Shown: positions 29,986 to 41,266, counted from the stretch's first letter. The stretch: 64,000 bases of DNA from Marinobacter qingdaonensis (GCF_034555935.1 NZ_JAYDCJ010000003.1:930001-994000); one strand, 5' to 3'. Notes: a model not told the origin generated them from the letters alone. Numbers and translations are program-made.

Positions 29986-30558
29986 CTAGCCGGAACGCAG
30001 CCCCCGATAGCCCGGGGCGTCCGCGTCGGCGGAACGCAGTTCGTCCGGTTGCCGGCGGCCTTTCGCCAGCCAGGCCGGTTTTTGGGCCCCGGGTTTGGTG
30101 AAGCCCTGGTTCAGCACCATCGGCTGCACCAGGTGCAGGAAATCCGCGGTCTTCATGTGCAACGATTCGGTGTGGCTGCCGGCGGCGAATGCCAATTCCG
30201 GCTGTTCGGTCAGGGTCTCACAGCAGTAGATGGACATGCCGAACAGGTTGCCGAAGGGCGGCATGGCGCCGACCTCACAGTCGGGAAAACGGTCCTTGAA
30301 TTCCTGCTCGTCGGCCAGGTCGATGAAGTCGGTGTCGAGAATCCGGGACAGTCGGTCCCAGCGGATGCGCCAGGTGGCGGGCATGACCAGCATGGCCATC
30401 TTGCCATCCAGTTCCACGATCACGGTCTTGACCACGCGATCGCCGGCAATCTTGACGTGGTGAGCCAGTTCCTGGGCCGTAAACGCCGGAGGGTGGGAGA
30501 GGCACATGTACTCCACACCTGCCTCGTCGAGAAAGTCCTTCAACTGCTGTACCGGCAT
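29986..30558 (-). CDS. YbaK/EbsC-type aminoacyl-tRNA deacylase
   Basis: A 190-residue protein whose first ~155 residues form the YbaK/ProX-type editing domain: HPPAFTAQELAHHV, VVKTVIVELDGKMAMLVMPA and VGAMPPFGNLFGMSIYC, including the G-x-M-x-P-F-G loop of the tRNA deacylases. Such proteins hydrolyse mischarged tRNAs in trans. The C-terminal 35 residues are basic and look disordered. Substrate (Cys/Ala/Pro-type) is not clear. Confidence 0.8.
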   Translation of the reverse strand: MPVQQLKDFLDEAGVEYMCLSHPPAFTAQELAHHVKIAGDRVVKTVIVELDGKMAMLVMPATWRIRWDRLSRILDTDFIDLADEQEFKDRFPDCEVGAMPPFGNLFGMSIYCCETLTEQPELAFAAGSHTESLHMKTADFLHLVQPMVLNQGFTKPGAQKPAWLAKGRRQPDELRSADADAPGYRGLRSG

Positions 30559-30631
30559 AGTGACAACCTCCTACCAGCAATGACAGCGTTTCGGAGCCGA
30601 ACATTGATGGTGTGGCGGGCCCCGACGGCCT

Positions 30632-30653
30632 GGCGAAGCCATTTGGCTCCGCC
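30632..30653. other. Small hairpin between the mscS-like and ybaK-like genes
   Basis: GGCGAAGCC-ATTT-GGCTCCGCC forms a 9-bp stem with one G-T pair and a 4-nt loop. It is about 75 bp past the mscS stop and has no T-run. It may stabilise or weakly terminate the transcript. It is not a copy of the fold-back family. Confidence 0.4.
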
Positions 30654-30729
30654 ATTACCCGTCAGCTTAGTTGAGGATACGCAGTTTGCGAGTTACCGGA
30701 TGTTGCAATGAGAAACCGGTCCCACGGAT

Positions 30730-31563
30730 TCACTCGGTTTTGTACATGTGCACGTCGCGCTGCGGGAACGGAATCGTGATGTCTTCGGCGTCGAACGCCT
30801 TCTTCACTTTTTCCTGCATGTCCCAGTAGAACGGCCACAGGTCGTCCGTGGGTACCCAGACCCGGAACATCAGGTTGACCGAGCTGTCGCCCAGGCTGCC
30901 GACACAAATGCGTGGCGCCGGCTCGGTCAGTGAGCGCTCGTCCTCTTCCATCAGGCGCTTGAGGATCGCCTTGGCCTTGTCGATGTCATCGTCATAGCTG
31001 ATGCCGAAGGTCATGTCGCAGCGACGCTTGTCGTAGATGCTGACGTTGACCAGGGTGGCATTGGACAGGCTGCCGTTGGGGATCACGATGCGGCGGTTAT
31101 CGAAAGTGTTGACGATGGTGTAGAGGATGCTGATTTCGTCAACGGCGCCGAGGAAGCCCTGGGCTTCGATGGTGTCGCCTACCTTGAACGGCTTGAAGAT
31201 CAGGATCAATACGCCGCCGGCAAAGTTGGCCAGGCTGCCCTGCAGGGCAAAACCGATGGCCAGACCCGCGGCACCGATGATGGCCACGAACGAGGTGGTG
31301 GCAATGCCGACCATGGAGGCCACGGAGATCAGCAGCAGGATTTTCAGGACGGCGCCGATCAGGCCGCACAGGAACTTGTTCAGGGTCGGATCTTTCTTGC
31401 CCAGCTTGGTGTCGAGGACCCCAACGAAACGGTTGATCAGCCACAGGCCGACAATCAGCGTTACGATGGCCAGCACGACCTTGGGTGCGTAGGTCATGGT
31501 CAGGGCAAGGGCCTGATCAATCAATTCTGAAGCCTTTCCGTCCGCTCCAAACAGGTCTTCCAT
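30730..31563 (-). CDS. Small-conductance mechanosensitive channel (MscS)
   Basis: A 277-residue inner-membrane channel that opens under membrane tension to release solutes on hypo-osmotic shock. Three transmembrane helices occupy about residues 20-115; the pore-lining TM3 is IIGAAGLAIGFALQGSLANFAGG, glycine- and alanine-rich as in E. coli MscS. A beta domain follows (FKVGDTIEAQGFLGAVDEI) and an alpha/beta C-terminal cage. Length (277) is near E. coli MscS (286). A GAGGAG site precedes the start. It lies 48 bp after selU on the same strand. Confidence 0.92.
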   Translation of the reverse strand: MEDLFGADGKASELIDQALALTMTYAPKVVLAIVTLIVGLWLINRFVGVLDTKLGKKDPTLNKFLCGLIGAVLKILLLISVASMVGIATTSFVAIIGAAGLAIGFALQGSLANFAGGVLILIFKPFKVGDTIEAQGFLGAVDEISILYTIVNTFDNRRIVIPNGSLSNATLVNVSIYDKRRCDMTFGISYDDDIDKAKAILKRLMEEDERSLTEPAPRICVGSLGDSSVNLMFRVWVPTDDLWPFYWDMQEKVKKAFDAEDITIPFPQRDVHMYKTE

Positions 31564-31611
31564 AGAGGCACTCCTCGTCTTCTGGTTGGTTGTATTGCGT
31601 ATGGGCGAAGT

Positions 31612-32715
31612 CTACGCGGGTTGGCCCTGATTGGCCCACTCGACGATCTGCTCGGGGCCGCCCCGGACCAGAATCCGCCCTTGTTTCTGGCTGAGCTGGT
31701 AGTCGTACATCGGGTCGTAGTAGTCCTGCAACAAAGCCTGAATCCAGGCGTCGTGGCCGCCCAGGTCGTTCTGATGGGCCTGGCGATCCAGCGCCTGTTC
31801 CATTAACACGCGTAACTGGCGATGACGTTCCCCACCCAGGCGTTTTCGGATGCGATCCAGTGCGCTCAGCAGGTAATCCCGGAAGTTGTCCCAGCCGGCC
31901 TGCTCGCCGTCCCGGCGGACGTAGTCGGCACACATGCCTTCCACGTAATCCGCCCGGATGATCCGGATTCGCTGCTCCAGCGGTTGTTCCAACACCAGCA
32001 GCGGCGCCGCCGCCATCCGGTCGCGCAGGGTCTCGGGCAGGGCACAGCGACCGACCAGGCGGCTCTCATCTTCCAGGTAAATCGGGCCGCCGACCTGGTG
32101 ATGGGCCTTGAGCATGGCCACCGCCAGGCGGTTCTCGAAATCGATCTGGGACGGTTGCGGGCTGACCTGACGACCGAAACTGGAGCCACGGTGGTTGGCC
32201 AGGCCCTCGAGATCGACCGGGTTGGGCAGCCGGTGCAGTACCCGGGTCTTGCCGGTACCGGTGCGGCCGCTGAGGATCCGGAATTCGCCCTGGGCGATGC
32301 GTTCCTCCAGGCTGTCGATCAGGAAGCGTCGCAGCGCCTTGTAACCGCCCTTGATCAGGGGGTAATCGATGCCCGCTTCGCTGATCCACTGCTGGGTCAG
32401 TCGGGACCGCAGACCGCCCCGGAAACAGAACAGATAGCCGTCCGGGTGCTGGGCCACGAACCGCTTCCAGGCTTCGATGCGCTGGGCCTTGATGTCGCCG
32501 GACACCAGTTGGTGGCCAAGCTCGATGGCCCGGTCCTGGCCCTTCTCCTTGTAGCAGATGCCGACCCGATGCCGCTCCTCGTCGTTCATCAACGGGGCAT
32601 TGTCGGCGCAGGGGAAGCTGCCCTTGGCGAACTCCACCGGCGCCCGGACGTCCATCAGTGGCACGTCGTTCAGGAACAGAGACAGGTAATCGTCGGTGTC
32701 GGGTCTGGAGGCCAT
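31612..32715 (-). CDS. selU: tRNA 2-selenouridine synthase SelU (MnmH)
   Basis: A 367-residue enzyme that replaces sulfur by selenium in the 2-thiouridine at the wobble position of some tRNAs, via a geranylated intermediate. The start at 32715 gives MASRPDTDDYLSLFLND. The N-terminal rhodanese domain (1-130) holds the catalytic Cys97 in YLFCFRGGLRS; a P-loop GRTGTGKTRVL follows near 150 and a long C-terminal domain. Its presence implies a selenophosphate synthetase (SelD) elsewhere in the genome. The gene is divergent from the methyltransferase gene at 32.9 kb. Confidence 0.93.
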   Translation of the reverse strand: MASRPDTDDYLSLFLNDVPLMDVRAPVEFAKGSFPCADNAPLMNDEERHRVGICYKEKGQDRAIELGHQLVSGDIKAQRIEAWKRFVAQHPDGYLFCFRGGLRSRLTQQWISEAGIDYPLIKGGYKALRRFLIDSLEERIAQGEFRILSGRTGTGKTRVLHRLPNPVDLEGLANHRGSSFGRQVSPQPSQIDFENRLAVAMLKAHHQVGGPIYLEDESRLVGRCALPETLRDRMAAAPLLVLEQPLEQRIRIIRADYVEGMCADYVRRDGEQAGWDNFRDYLLSALDRIRKRLGGERHRQLRVLMEQALDRQAHQNDLGGHDAWIQALLQDYYDPMYDYQLSQKQGRILVRGGPEQIVEWANQGQPA

Positions 32716-32853
32716 TTCAGCGTGAAACCGGTCAGTCAAGTGAGGCGGCAGTATAGCCGAAATGAGGTGTTTCTGCTCGCCGGGCGCTGCACCCGCCGGG
32801 GTGGGCGGGTACAATGGCAGCCCCGTTGGCCACCGGATTTCGCTATCGCCGTC

Positions 32854-33519
32854 ATGTCCCCAAGTCGTTTGAACCAGCATTTGCGCAAGACCCTGAGTCG
32901 GGGCCGGGTGGCCGTGTCTCGGCCGGCGGGCTGTCCCGACATTGCCCTGCACCTGTTTGATCCGTCCGTGCTGGAGGGGCCGCTCAGTCACGACGAGGCC
33001 CAGGCGGTGGTGGCCGAGCCGGCGTACTGGTCGTTCTGCTGGGCGAGTGGCCAGGTTCTGGCCAGCTGGATTCTGGCCCATCCGGAGTCGGTGGCGGGCC
33101 GGTCGGTGCTGGATTTCGGCTCGGGCTCGGGCATCGTTGCCATAGCTGCGGCGATGGCCGGCGCCCGGGAGGTGATCGCCTGCGATCTGGATCCGGCCGC
33201 GCTCGACGCCGTGGCCGCCAATGCCCACCTGAACGGCGTGTCGGTAACCCTGTGCGATGACTGGGCGGCCCGGCCGCCGGGAATCGAGGTGGTGGCCGCC
33301 GCGGATGTGCTCTACGACCCGGACAACCGGCCGCTGTTGGGGGTGTTTCGCGCCGCCGCGCCGCGGGTGCTGCTGGCGGACTCCCGGGTGCGTGACCTGG
33401 GGGATGACGCCTACCGATTGCGGACGATGGTCGAGGCCCGGACCTGGCCGGATCTGAATGAGTTCGAGGAGTTCAACCGGGTCCGTGTCTACGTCGCCGG
33501 GCAGTGTGGGGAGGCCTAA
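32854..33519 (+). CDS. SAM-dependent methyltransferase, PrmA/ETFB-lysine type
   Basis: A 221-residue class I methyltransferase. The SAM motif is SVLDFGSGSGIVAIAAAMAGA (first ten residues carry the G-x-G-x-G), followed by EVIACDLDPAALDAVAANAHLNG and VVAAADVLYDPDN, the pattern of L11-methyltransferase/ETFB-lysine methyltransferase and nicotinamide N-methylase-like proteins. It may therefore methylate a protein lysine; the target is unproven. I take the ATG at 32854. Its stop codon (33517-33519) overlaps the 3' end of the Csr-type RNA on the other strand. Confidence 0.75.
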   Translation: MSPSRLNQHLRKTLSRGRVAVSRPAGCPDIALHLFDPSVLEGPLSHDEAQAVVAEPAYWSFCWASGQVLASWILAHPESVAGRSVLDFGSGSGIVAIAAAMAGAREVIACDLDPAALDAVAANAHLNGVSVTLCDDWAARPPGIEVVAAADVLYDPDNRPLLGVFRAAAPRVLLADSRVRDLGDDAYRLRTMVEARTWPDLNEFEEFNRVRVYVAGQCGEA

Positions 33520-33550
33520 AAAATAAAGGGCAACCAACTGGTTACCCTTT
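33518..33550 (-). terminator. Intrinsic terminator of the Csr-type sRNA
   Basis: On the minus strand AAAGGGTAACC and GGTTGCCCTTT (33525-33550) form an 11-bp stem with one G-U pair and a 4-nt loop, followed by ATTTTTT. The plus strand has no T-run after the hairpin, so it terminates leftward transcription. The T-run overlaps the stop codon of the methyltransferase gene. Confidence 0.88.
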
Positions 33551-33748
33551 GTCGAAACAGGTCGGCGCGTCCTTGCGCTAGGGGCAACAACCCTGTTGCG
33601 AGTCCCTGAGCCACTCCCTGGTGCCGGCTTCCTAGCCAGCGTTCCGAATATTATCCTTCAAGCGAGGCGTCCCTGTGTCCCTGCCTCTCCCTGCAATCCG
33701 TGCCGGGGTGCGTCCGATGCGTCGTCCTTTTCCCTGTCGTCCTTGATG
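33518..33748 (-). ncRNA. CsrB/RsmZ-type CsrA-sequestering sRNA
   Basis: The minus strand carries 14 GGA triplets in about 230 nt (each a plus-strand TCC between 33570 and 33743). Six are in CAGGGA and others in AAGGA or AGGA, many in short stem-loops. This is the hallmark of CsrB/RsmZ RNAs, which bind many copies of CsrA/RsmA and relieve mRNAs from it. The transcript would start near 33747, downstream of a TATAGT -10, and end at an intrinsic terminator (33518-33550). A GacA/UvrY-type palindrome lies upstream. No protein-like frame is needed to explain the region. The exact 5' end and whether it is closer to csrB or rsmZ are not determined. Confidence 0.85.
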
Positions 33749-33753
33749 TAAAC

Positions 33754-33782
33754 ACTATAGCAATCGGCGCATGACAAACCTG
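33754..33782 (-). promoter_or_regulatory. Core promoter of the Csr-type sRNA
   Basis: The minus strand has TATAGT (plus 33754-33759) placed about 7 bp before the inferred start. The -35 position (plus 33777-33782, minus CAGGTT) is a poor match, consistent with a promoter that depends on an activator. Confidence 0.6.
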
Positions 33783-33917
33783 TGACCGGGTGCCGGGGAA
33801 AACCGCCCGGGGAAACGACGGGTTTTGAGTTTTTCATATAAAACAGTGACTTGGTCTCTGGTTGTGGTGCTTTTCTAACTGTTGCGTACGTGACATAGCT
33901 GAAAGATCGCACGCGCG

Positions 33918-33935
33918 TGTAAGATATTTCCTACA
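33918..33935. promoter_or_regulatory. GacA/UvrY-type upstream activating sequence
   Basis: TGTAAGATATTTCCTACA (plus strand; minus TGTAGGAAATATCTTACA) matches the 18-bp GacA consensus TGTAAGNNATNNCTTACA at all but one specified position. Its centre is about 180 bp upstream of the inferred sRNA start, a long distance like that reported for E. coli csrB. Between it and the promoter is an A/T-rich stretch (33826-33846) that could bend DNA. It overlaps the last codon and stop of the VanZ-like gene. Confidence 0.8.
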
Positions 33936-34335
33936 CGGAGTCGGGGGATTTTCTCAAATCCGGATTTGTCAGCCGGTTCAGCCCCGGCCAGGGCAGCAGG
34001 CCCAGCAGGATGCCGGCGCCATCGGCGACCATATCCGCGATCGAAAAGTCCCGATGCGGCAGGGTCGCCTGCAGCAGTTCGATGGCCACGCCGAACCCCA
34101 GCAGGGCCGGGACGTACTGGAGCGCCCGGGCCTCGGGCCAGGCCAGGCGGGTCAGCAGGGTCAGTTCCAGGAAGGCAATCAGGTGGTTGAGCTTGTCGCT
34201 GGCCGACGCCGGCACCGGGTAGGGATTGGGCGTGGTCGCCAGGTACAGGATGGCCAGCACCGAGATCGCCAGGGCCAGGCGCCACAGCGGGCGATATCGC
34301 ATCAGGTTGAGAACGCGCTGTTTGATGGCTGCCAT
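33931..34335 (-). CDS. VanZ-like membrane protein
   Basis: A 134-residue protein with four hydrophobic segments (about 20-35, 50-62, 72-90, 103-116), typical of the small VanZ-like family. The pattern SASDKLNHLIAFLELTLL and LLQATLPHRDFSIADMVADGAGILLG (the D-x-x-x-D-x-x-x-N/D loop) is characteristic. VanZ itself affects teicoplanin resistance in enterococci, but the function of the many proteobacterial relatives is unknown. It is transcribed toward the sRNA, whose upstream site overlaps its 3' end. Confidence 0.75.
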   Translation of the reverse strand: MAAIKQRVLNLMRYRPLWRLALAISVLAILYLATTPNPYPVPASASDKLNHLIAFLELTLLTRLAWPEARALQYVPALLGFGVAIELLQATLPHRDFSIADMVADGAGILLGLLPWPGLNRLTNPDLRKSPDSV

Positions 34336-34432
34336 GGGGGATAGTCCCTAGGTGTCTGCGGGCTGTGGGAGCGAGAGCAACATGATATGCTTTGCGCCCC
34401 GTCATTGTCATTGAAGCGGAGGGCCGGCCGGA

Positions 34433-35182
34433 ATGCTCAAGGGTAATTTTTTTCGAGGACTGGGCTATCTGGGCGAAGGCTTCCGCCTGATTCGGCAACC
34501 CGGTCTGCGGTTGTTCGTGATTATTCCCCTGGTGATCAACGTGCTGCTGTTCGGCCTGCTGTTCTATTTTCTGGCTGAGTTGTTTGCCGGTCTGATCGCC
34601 GCGGCCATGGCCTGGCTGCCGGACTGGGCTTGGCTTCAGGCCCTCGACTGGCTGTTCTGGCTGCTGTACGGCGCGGTCATTCTGCTGATGCTGGCCTACG
34701 GCTTCGTGATTGTGGCCAACCTGATTGGCGCGCCCTTCTACGGTTTCCTGGCCGAGCTCACCGAAAAGCACCTGACCGGACAGGAGGTCAGTACCGACGA
34801 CAGCTGGGCCGCCCTGGTCAAGGACGTGCCCCGCGCCCTCTGGCGCGAAGTCCAGAAGATCACCTACTACCTGCCCAGGGCCCTGGGGCTGTTCGTCATC
34901 GGCCTGATCCCGGTGGTCAACCTGGTTGCCGCGGTGCTCTGGTTCCTGTTCAACAGCTGGATGATGGCGCTGCAGTACGTGGATTACCCGGCCGACAACC
35001 ACAAGGTCAGTTTCCGGGAGCTGCGCGGTCTGCTTGGGGCGACCCGGTTGTCGGCGTTCGGCTTCGGCCTGCCCGTGGCCCTGGCGGCCATGGTGCCGGT
35101 CCTCAATCTGGTGGTGGTACCGGCGGCAGTGTGTGGCGCCACCGCCTACTGGGTGCGCGAACGGGGCGCCACCCGCACTTAA
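34433..35182 (+). CDS. cysZ: CysZ-type sulfate transporter
   Basis: A 249-residue inner-membrane protein of the EI24/CysZ family (E. coli CysZ 253 aa), which takes up sulfate for cysteine synthesis. Family blocks: GLGYLGEGFRLIRQPGLRLFVIIPLVINVLL in part at the N terminus, VANLIGAPFYGFLAELTEKHLTG in the middle, and FRELRGLLGATRLSAFGFG near 195. About four long hydrophobic helices are seen. It is followed after 17 bp by rapA, so the two may be co-transcribed although their jobs are unrelated. Confidence 0.88.
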   Translation: MLKGNFFRGLGYLGEGFRLIRQPGLRLFVIIPLVINVLLFGLLFYFLAELFAGLIAAAMAWLPDWAWLQALDWLFWLLYGAVILLMLAYGFVIVANLIGAPFYGFLAELTEKHLTGQEVSTDDSWAALVKDVPRALWREVQKITYYLPRALGLFVIGLIPVVNLVAAVLWFLFNSWMMALQYVDYPADNHKVSFRELRGLLGATRLSAFGFGLPVALAAMVPVLNLVVVPAAVCGATAYWVRERGATRT

Positions 35183-35199
35183 TTCTGTCTGGAGGTTTC

Positions 35200-38058
<2,859 letters not shown>

Positions 38059-38182
38059 TCCAGGGTGTGATCGGGATAACTGACTGAAAACAGCCGCTTC
38101 TCAGCCATCATCTGATGCGGTACTGTGGGCGTACCTACTTTCGTCTAAGAACTTCCCGAACCATGGATGACTGAGAGAACCT

Positions 38183-40633
38183 ATGATGACTTTCCTTCTG
38201 TTGGTAGTGGCGCTGGCTGGCCTGCTGGTCGTGATGCGCCGTGAAGCCGGCGCCATGCCGGCCATTGGCGTGATGGTAGTGGTGGGTTTGCTTTCCTGGC
38301 TGTTTGCCTCCGGCTGGCTGGCCCTGGTGCTGTTCATCGGTGCTGGTATCACCGCGGCGGCCGGGTTGCCCGGTTTCCGTCAGGGCTGGCTGACCCCGCG
38401 CATCTTCGCCACCTTCAAGAAAGTGGCGCCGAAGGTGTCCGACACCGAGAAGGTGGCCCTGGAAGCGGGCACCGTTGGCTGGGACGGCGAGCTGTTCACC
38501 GGCCAGCCCGACTGGCACAACCTGCTGATCAACCGCCACACCGGCCTGAGCGAGGACGAACAGGCCTTCGTTGACAACCAGTGCACCCAGGCCATCTCCA
38601 TGTGCAACGCCTGGGACCTGGCGGTCGAGCGCGCGGATCTGCCGAAGGAACTCTGGGACTTCCTGAAGAAGGAAAAATTCTTCGGGATGATCATCCCGAA
38701 GGAATACGGCGGCCTGGAATTTTCCGCCAAGGCGCAGACCGCGGTGCTACAGAAGCTGGCGGCCAACGAAATGCTGATGGTCTCGGTGGGCGTGCCCAAC
38801 TCCCTCGGCCCGGGCGAGCTGCTGGTCAAATACGGCACCGATGAGCAGAAGAACCACTATCTGCCGCGCTTGGCCGACGGCCGGGAAATTCCCTGCTTTG
38901 GCCTGACCGGTCCCCGCGCCGGCTCCGACGCCACCTCCCTGCCGGACACCGGTATCGTCTGCAAGGGCGAGTTTGACGGCAAGGAAGTGGTCGGCATCAA
39001 GCTGAACTTCGAGAAGCGCTGGATCACCCTGGCGCCCATCGCCACCGTGGTCGGTCTGGCGTTCCGCATGTTCGATCCGGACGGCCTGCTCGGCGACACC
39101 AAGGATTACGGCATCACCTGCGCGCTGATCCCCCGTGACACCAAGGGCATGGAAATCGGTCGCCGGCACTGCCCGATCGGGACCCCGTTCATGAACGGGC
39201 CGATCAAGGGCAAGGACGTGTTCATTCCCCTCGATTACATCATCGGTGGCCAGGAAATGGCGGGCCAGGGCTGGCGCATGCTGGTCGAGTGTCTGTCGGT
39301 CGGCCGCTGCATCACCCTGCCGTCCGGCGCCGCTGGCGCGGCGGCCTACGCGGTCGGTACCGCCGGTGGCTTCACTCGCATCCGGCGCCAGTTCAATACC
39401 CCGGTCGCGGACATGGAAGGGGTGCAGGAGCCCCTGGCCCGGATTGCCGGCAAGGCCTACATCTCCCAGGCGGCGGTGAATCACACCGCCAACATGATCG
39501 ACCGCGGCGAGAAGCCGGCGGTACCCTCGGCCATCCTCAAGTACCACCTGACCGAGTTCCAGCGTGGCGTGCTGTCTGACGCCATGGACGTGCACGGTGG
39601 CAAGACTGTCACCCTCGGCCCGCGCAACTACCTGGGCATTGGCTTCAGTGGCGCGCCGGTGTCGATCACGGTGGAAGGCGCCAACATCATGACCCGCAGC
39701 CTGATGATCTTCGGCCAGGGTGCGATCCGCTGCCATCCGTACGTGCTGAAAGAGCTGGCGGCGAAGGACAACGACGACATCGACGCCTTCGACGACGCCT
39801 TCTTCGGCCATGCCGGCCTGATCTTTGGCAACGCCGCCCGAGCCTTCACCCAGGCGCTGGGTCTGGGTCGCGCCGATGTGCCGTTTGATAGCGCCAGCCG
39901 CCGTTACGCCCAGGCCGTGGCGCGATTCAGCGCCGCCTTCGGTCTGTGCTCGGACGCCGCCATGACCACCCTGGGCAGCGAGCTGAAGATGCGCGAGCTG
40001 ATTTCGGCGCGCCTGGGCGACATGCTTGCCAACCTCTACCTGGCCTCCATGGTGCTGAAGAACTGGCACGAGGGTCAGCCGGTGGAGGGCGAGCGCGAGG
40101 TCATGGAGTACAGCCTCAGCCTGTTGCTGCACCGGACCGAAAACGCCTTGGACGAATTCCTGCAGAACCTGCCGGGCCGGGCCGTGGCACTGGCGCTGCG
40201 GGCCATCACCATGCCCCTGGGACGGCGCTGGGATGCGCCCCACGACGATCTGTCCCGCAAGTTGGCACGGGCCATCTCCACCGACACGCCGATCCGCAGC
40301 AAGCTGATCGCCGGCGCCTGGACCACCGAGGGCGACGCCGGAGTGGACAACCCGCTGGCCCGCTACAATGGCCTGCTGAAGGACTACGACAAGGCCGAGC
40401 AGCTGTACCGCAAGGTCACCAAGGCCTACGCCAAGGGTGAGTTGCCGATGACCGCATTGCATCCGGAGGAGCGCTTTGAGGCGGCTCTGGAGGCCGGTCT
40501 CTTCACCAAGGAAGAGGCCGAGTTCATGCGCGAGTACGAGGCTTTGGTGCTGGAAATGCTGACCGTGGACGATTTCGCGTTCGACGAATTCGCCCGTAAC
40601 AAGGACACGCTGATCGACCACAACCCGGCCTGA
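38183..40633 (+). CDS. fadE: Acyl-CoA dehydrogenase FadE
   Basis: An 816-residue flavoenzyme (E. coli FadE 814) that performs the first step of beta-oxidation, acyl-CoA to trans-2-enoyl-CoA. The N terminus has three hydrophobic segments (2-18, 25-45, 48-65) that tether it to the membrane. The FAD/substrate region includes FGLTGPRAGSDATSLPD (near 235) and DAMDVHGGKTVTLGPRNYLG (near 465). The C-terminal DUF1974 domain completes it. It ends at a good terminator. No FadR or PsrA operator was recognised upstream. Confidence 0.94.
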   Translation: MMTFLLLVVALAGLLVVMRREAGAMPAIGVMVVVGLLSWLFASGWLALVLFIGAGITAAAGLPGFRQGWLTPRIFATFKKVAPKVSDTEKVALEAGTVGWDGELFTGQPDWHNLLINRHTGLSEDEQAFVDNQCTQAISMCNAWDLAVERADLPKELWDFLKKEKFFGMIIPKEYGGLEFSAKAQTAVLQKLAANEMLMVSVGVPNSLGPGELLVKYGTDEQKNHYLPRLADGREIPCFGLTGPRAGSDATSLPDTGIVCKGEFDGKEVVGIKLNFEKRWITLAPIATVVGLAFRMFDPDGLLGDTKDYGITCALIPRDTKGMEIGRRHCPIGTPFMNGPIKGKDVFIPLDYIIGGQEMAGQGWRMLVECLSVGRCITLPSGAAGAAAYAVGTAGGFTRIRRQFNTPVADMEGVQEPLARIAGKAYISQAAVNHTANMIDRGEKPAVPSAILKYHLTEFQRGVLSDAMDVHGGKTVTLGPRNYLGIGFSGAPVSITVEGANIMTRSLMIFGQGAIRCHPYVLKELAAKDNDDIDAFDDAFFGHAGLIFGNAARAFTQALGLGRADVPFDSASRRYAQAVARFSAAFGLCSDAAMTTLGSELKMRELISARLGDMLANLYLASMVLKNWHEGQPVEGEREVMEYSLSLLLHRTENALDEFLQNLPGRAVALALRAITMPLGRRWDAPHDDLSRKLARAISTDTPIRSKLIAGAWTTEGDAGVDNPLARYNGLLKDYDKAEQLYRKVTKAYAKGELPMTALHPEERFEAALEAGLFTKEEAEFMREYEALVLEMLTVDDFAFDEFARNKDTLIDHNPA

Positions 40634-40662
40634 CCCGGTCGGTGTTGCCGAACCGGAACCGC

Positions 40663-40688
40663 AAGGGCACCCTCGGGTGCCCTTTTTT
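40663..40688 (+). terminator. Intrinsic terminator after fadE
   Basis: AAGGGCACC-CTC-GGGTGCCCTT (stem about 9-10 bp, tight loop) is followed by TTTT, 30 bp past the fadE stop. Confidence 0.9.
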
Positions 40689-40797
40689 GTGCCCGGTTAT
40701 AAGGCCTTAACTTGCCTGCGTAATATCGGCATACTCAGGAGCAGTGCCCGGACCGGGCATGCGCCCACCCGACAGAGGATCAGGAGCCCCAAGCAGG

Positions 40798-41178
40798 ATG
40801 TGGCTATCGGTATTGGCAGTGAGCACGGGCGCCGTGATCGGCGCAAACCTGAGATGGCTGCTGGGGCTCTGGCTCAACAGCAGCTACCACGCCATCCCCT
40901 ATGGCACCCTGGTGGCCAACCTGAGTGGCGGCTGGCTGATCGGTCTGCTGATTGGCTACTTCAGTCATGGCAGCTCGCTGGCGCCGGAATGGCGGCTGTT
41001 CGCCATCACCGGCCTGTGCGGTGCGCTGACCACCTTCTCGACTTTTTCCCTGGAAATGCTGGCGGCGTTCCAGGCCGGCAAGTGGGCCATGGCGATCGGA
41101 GGCATCCTGGCGCATGTGATCGGATCGTTGCTGATGACGGCGTTGGGGATTTACACCTTCGGGCTGGTGCGTGGTTGA
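40798..41178 (+). CDS. crcB: Fluoride ion channel CrcB/FluC
   Basis: A 126-residue four-helix membrane protein (E. coli CrcB 127 aa) that exports fluoride as a dual-topology dimer. The start at 40798 follows CAGGAG. Signatures: GANLRWLLGLWLN (near 14), PYGTLVANLSGGWLIG (near 35; conserved Asn), and GLCGALTTFSTFSLEML (near 70; the Phe-box and sodium site GxxTTFSTF). I looked for a fluoride riboswitch in the leader and saw none, only a short TGCCCG-GAC-CGGGCA hairpin. Confidence 0.93.
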   Translation: MWLSVLAVSTGAVIGANLRWLLGLWLNSSYHAIPYGTLVANLSGGWLIGLLIGYFSHGSSLAPEWRLFAITGLCGALTTFSTFSLEMLAAFQAGKWAMAIGGILAHVIGSLLMTALGIYTFGLVRG

Positions 41179-41237
41179 GGGCTTGGGTCGGGCTCGAGGA
41201 TGGGTATGATCACCTACTTAAATTATTGAAAATCCAC

Positions 41238-41266
41238 TTGGCAAGCCACAAATTCCAGAGTAGAGT
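41238..41266 (+). promoter_or_regulatory. Promoter of the cold-shock gene
   Basis: TTGGCA (41238-41243), a 17-bp spacer and TAGAGT (41261-41266) form a reasonable sigma-70 promoter. It predicts a leader of about 160 nt, close to the long cspA leader in E. coli. GACGTAC at 41308-41314 resembles the core of the E. coli cold box, though it sits about 35 nt into the leader. Confidence 0.5.

Noticed and set aside
33658-33912. Leftward 84-residue open frame across the Csr RNA region
   Set aside because: No family resemblance, no ribosome-binding site, and the GGA repeats, promoter and terminator explain the same bases better.
40689-40797. Fluoride riboswitch upstream of crcB
   Set aside because: The conserved riboswitch pattern is not visible; only a short GC hairpin is present after the fadE terminator.
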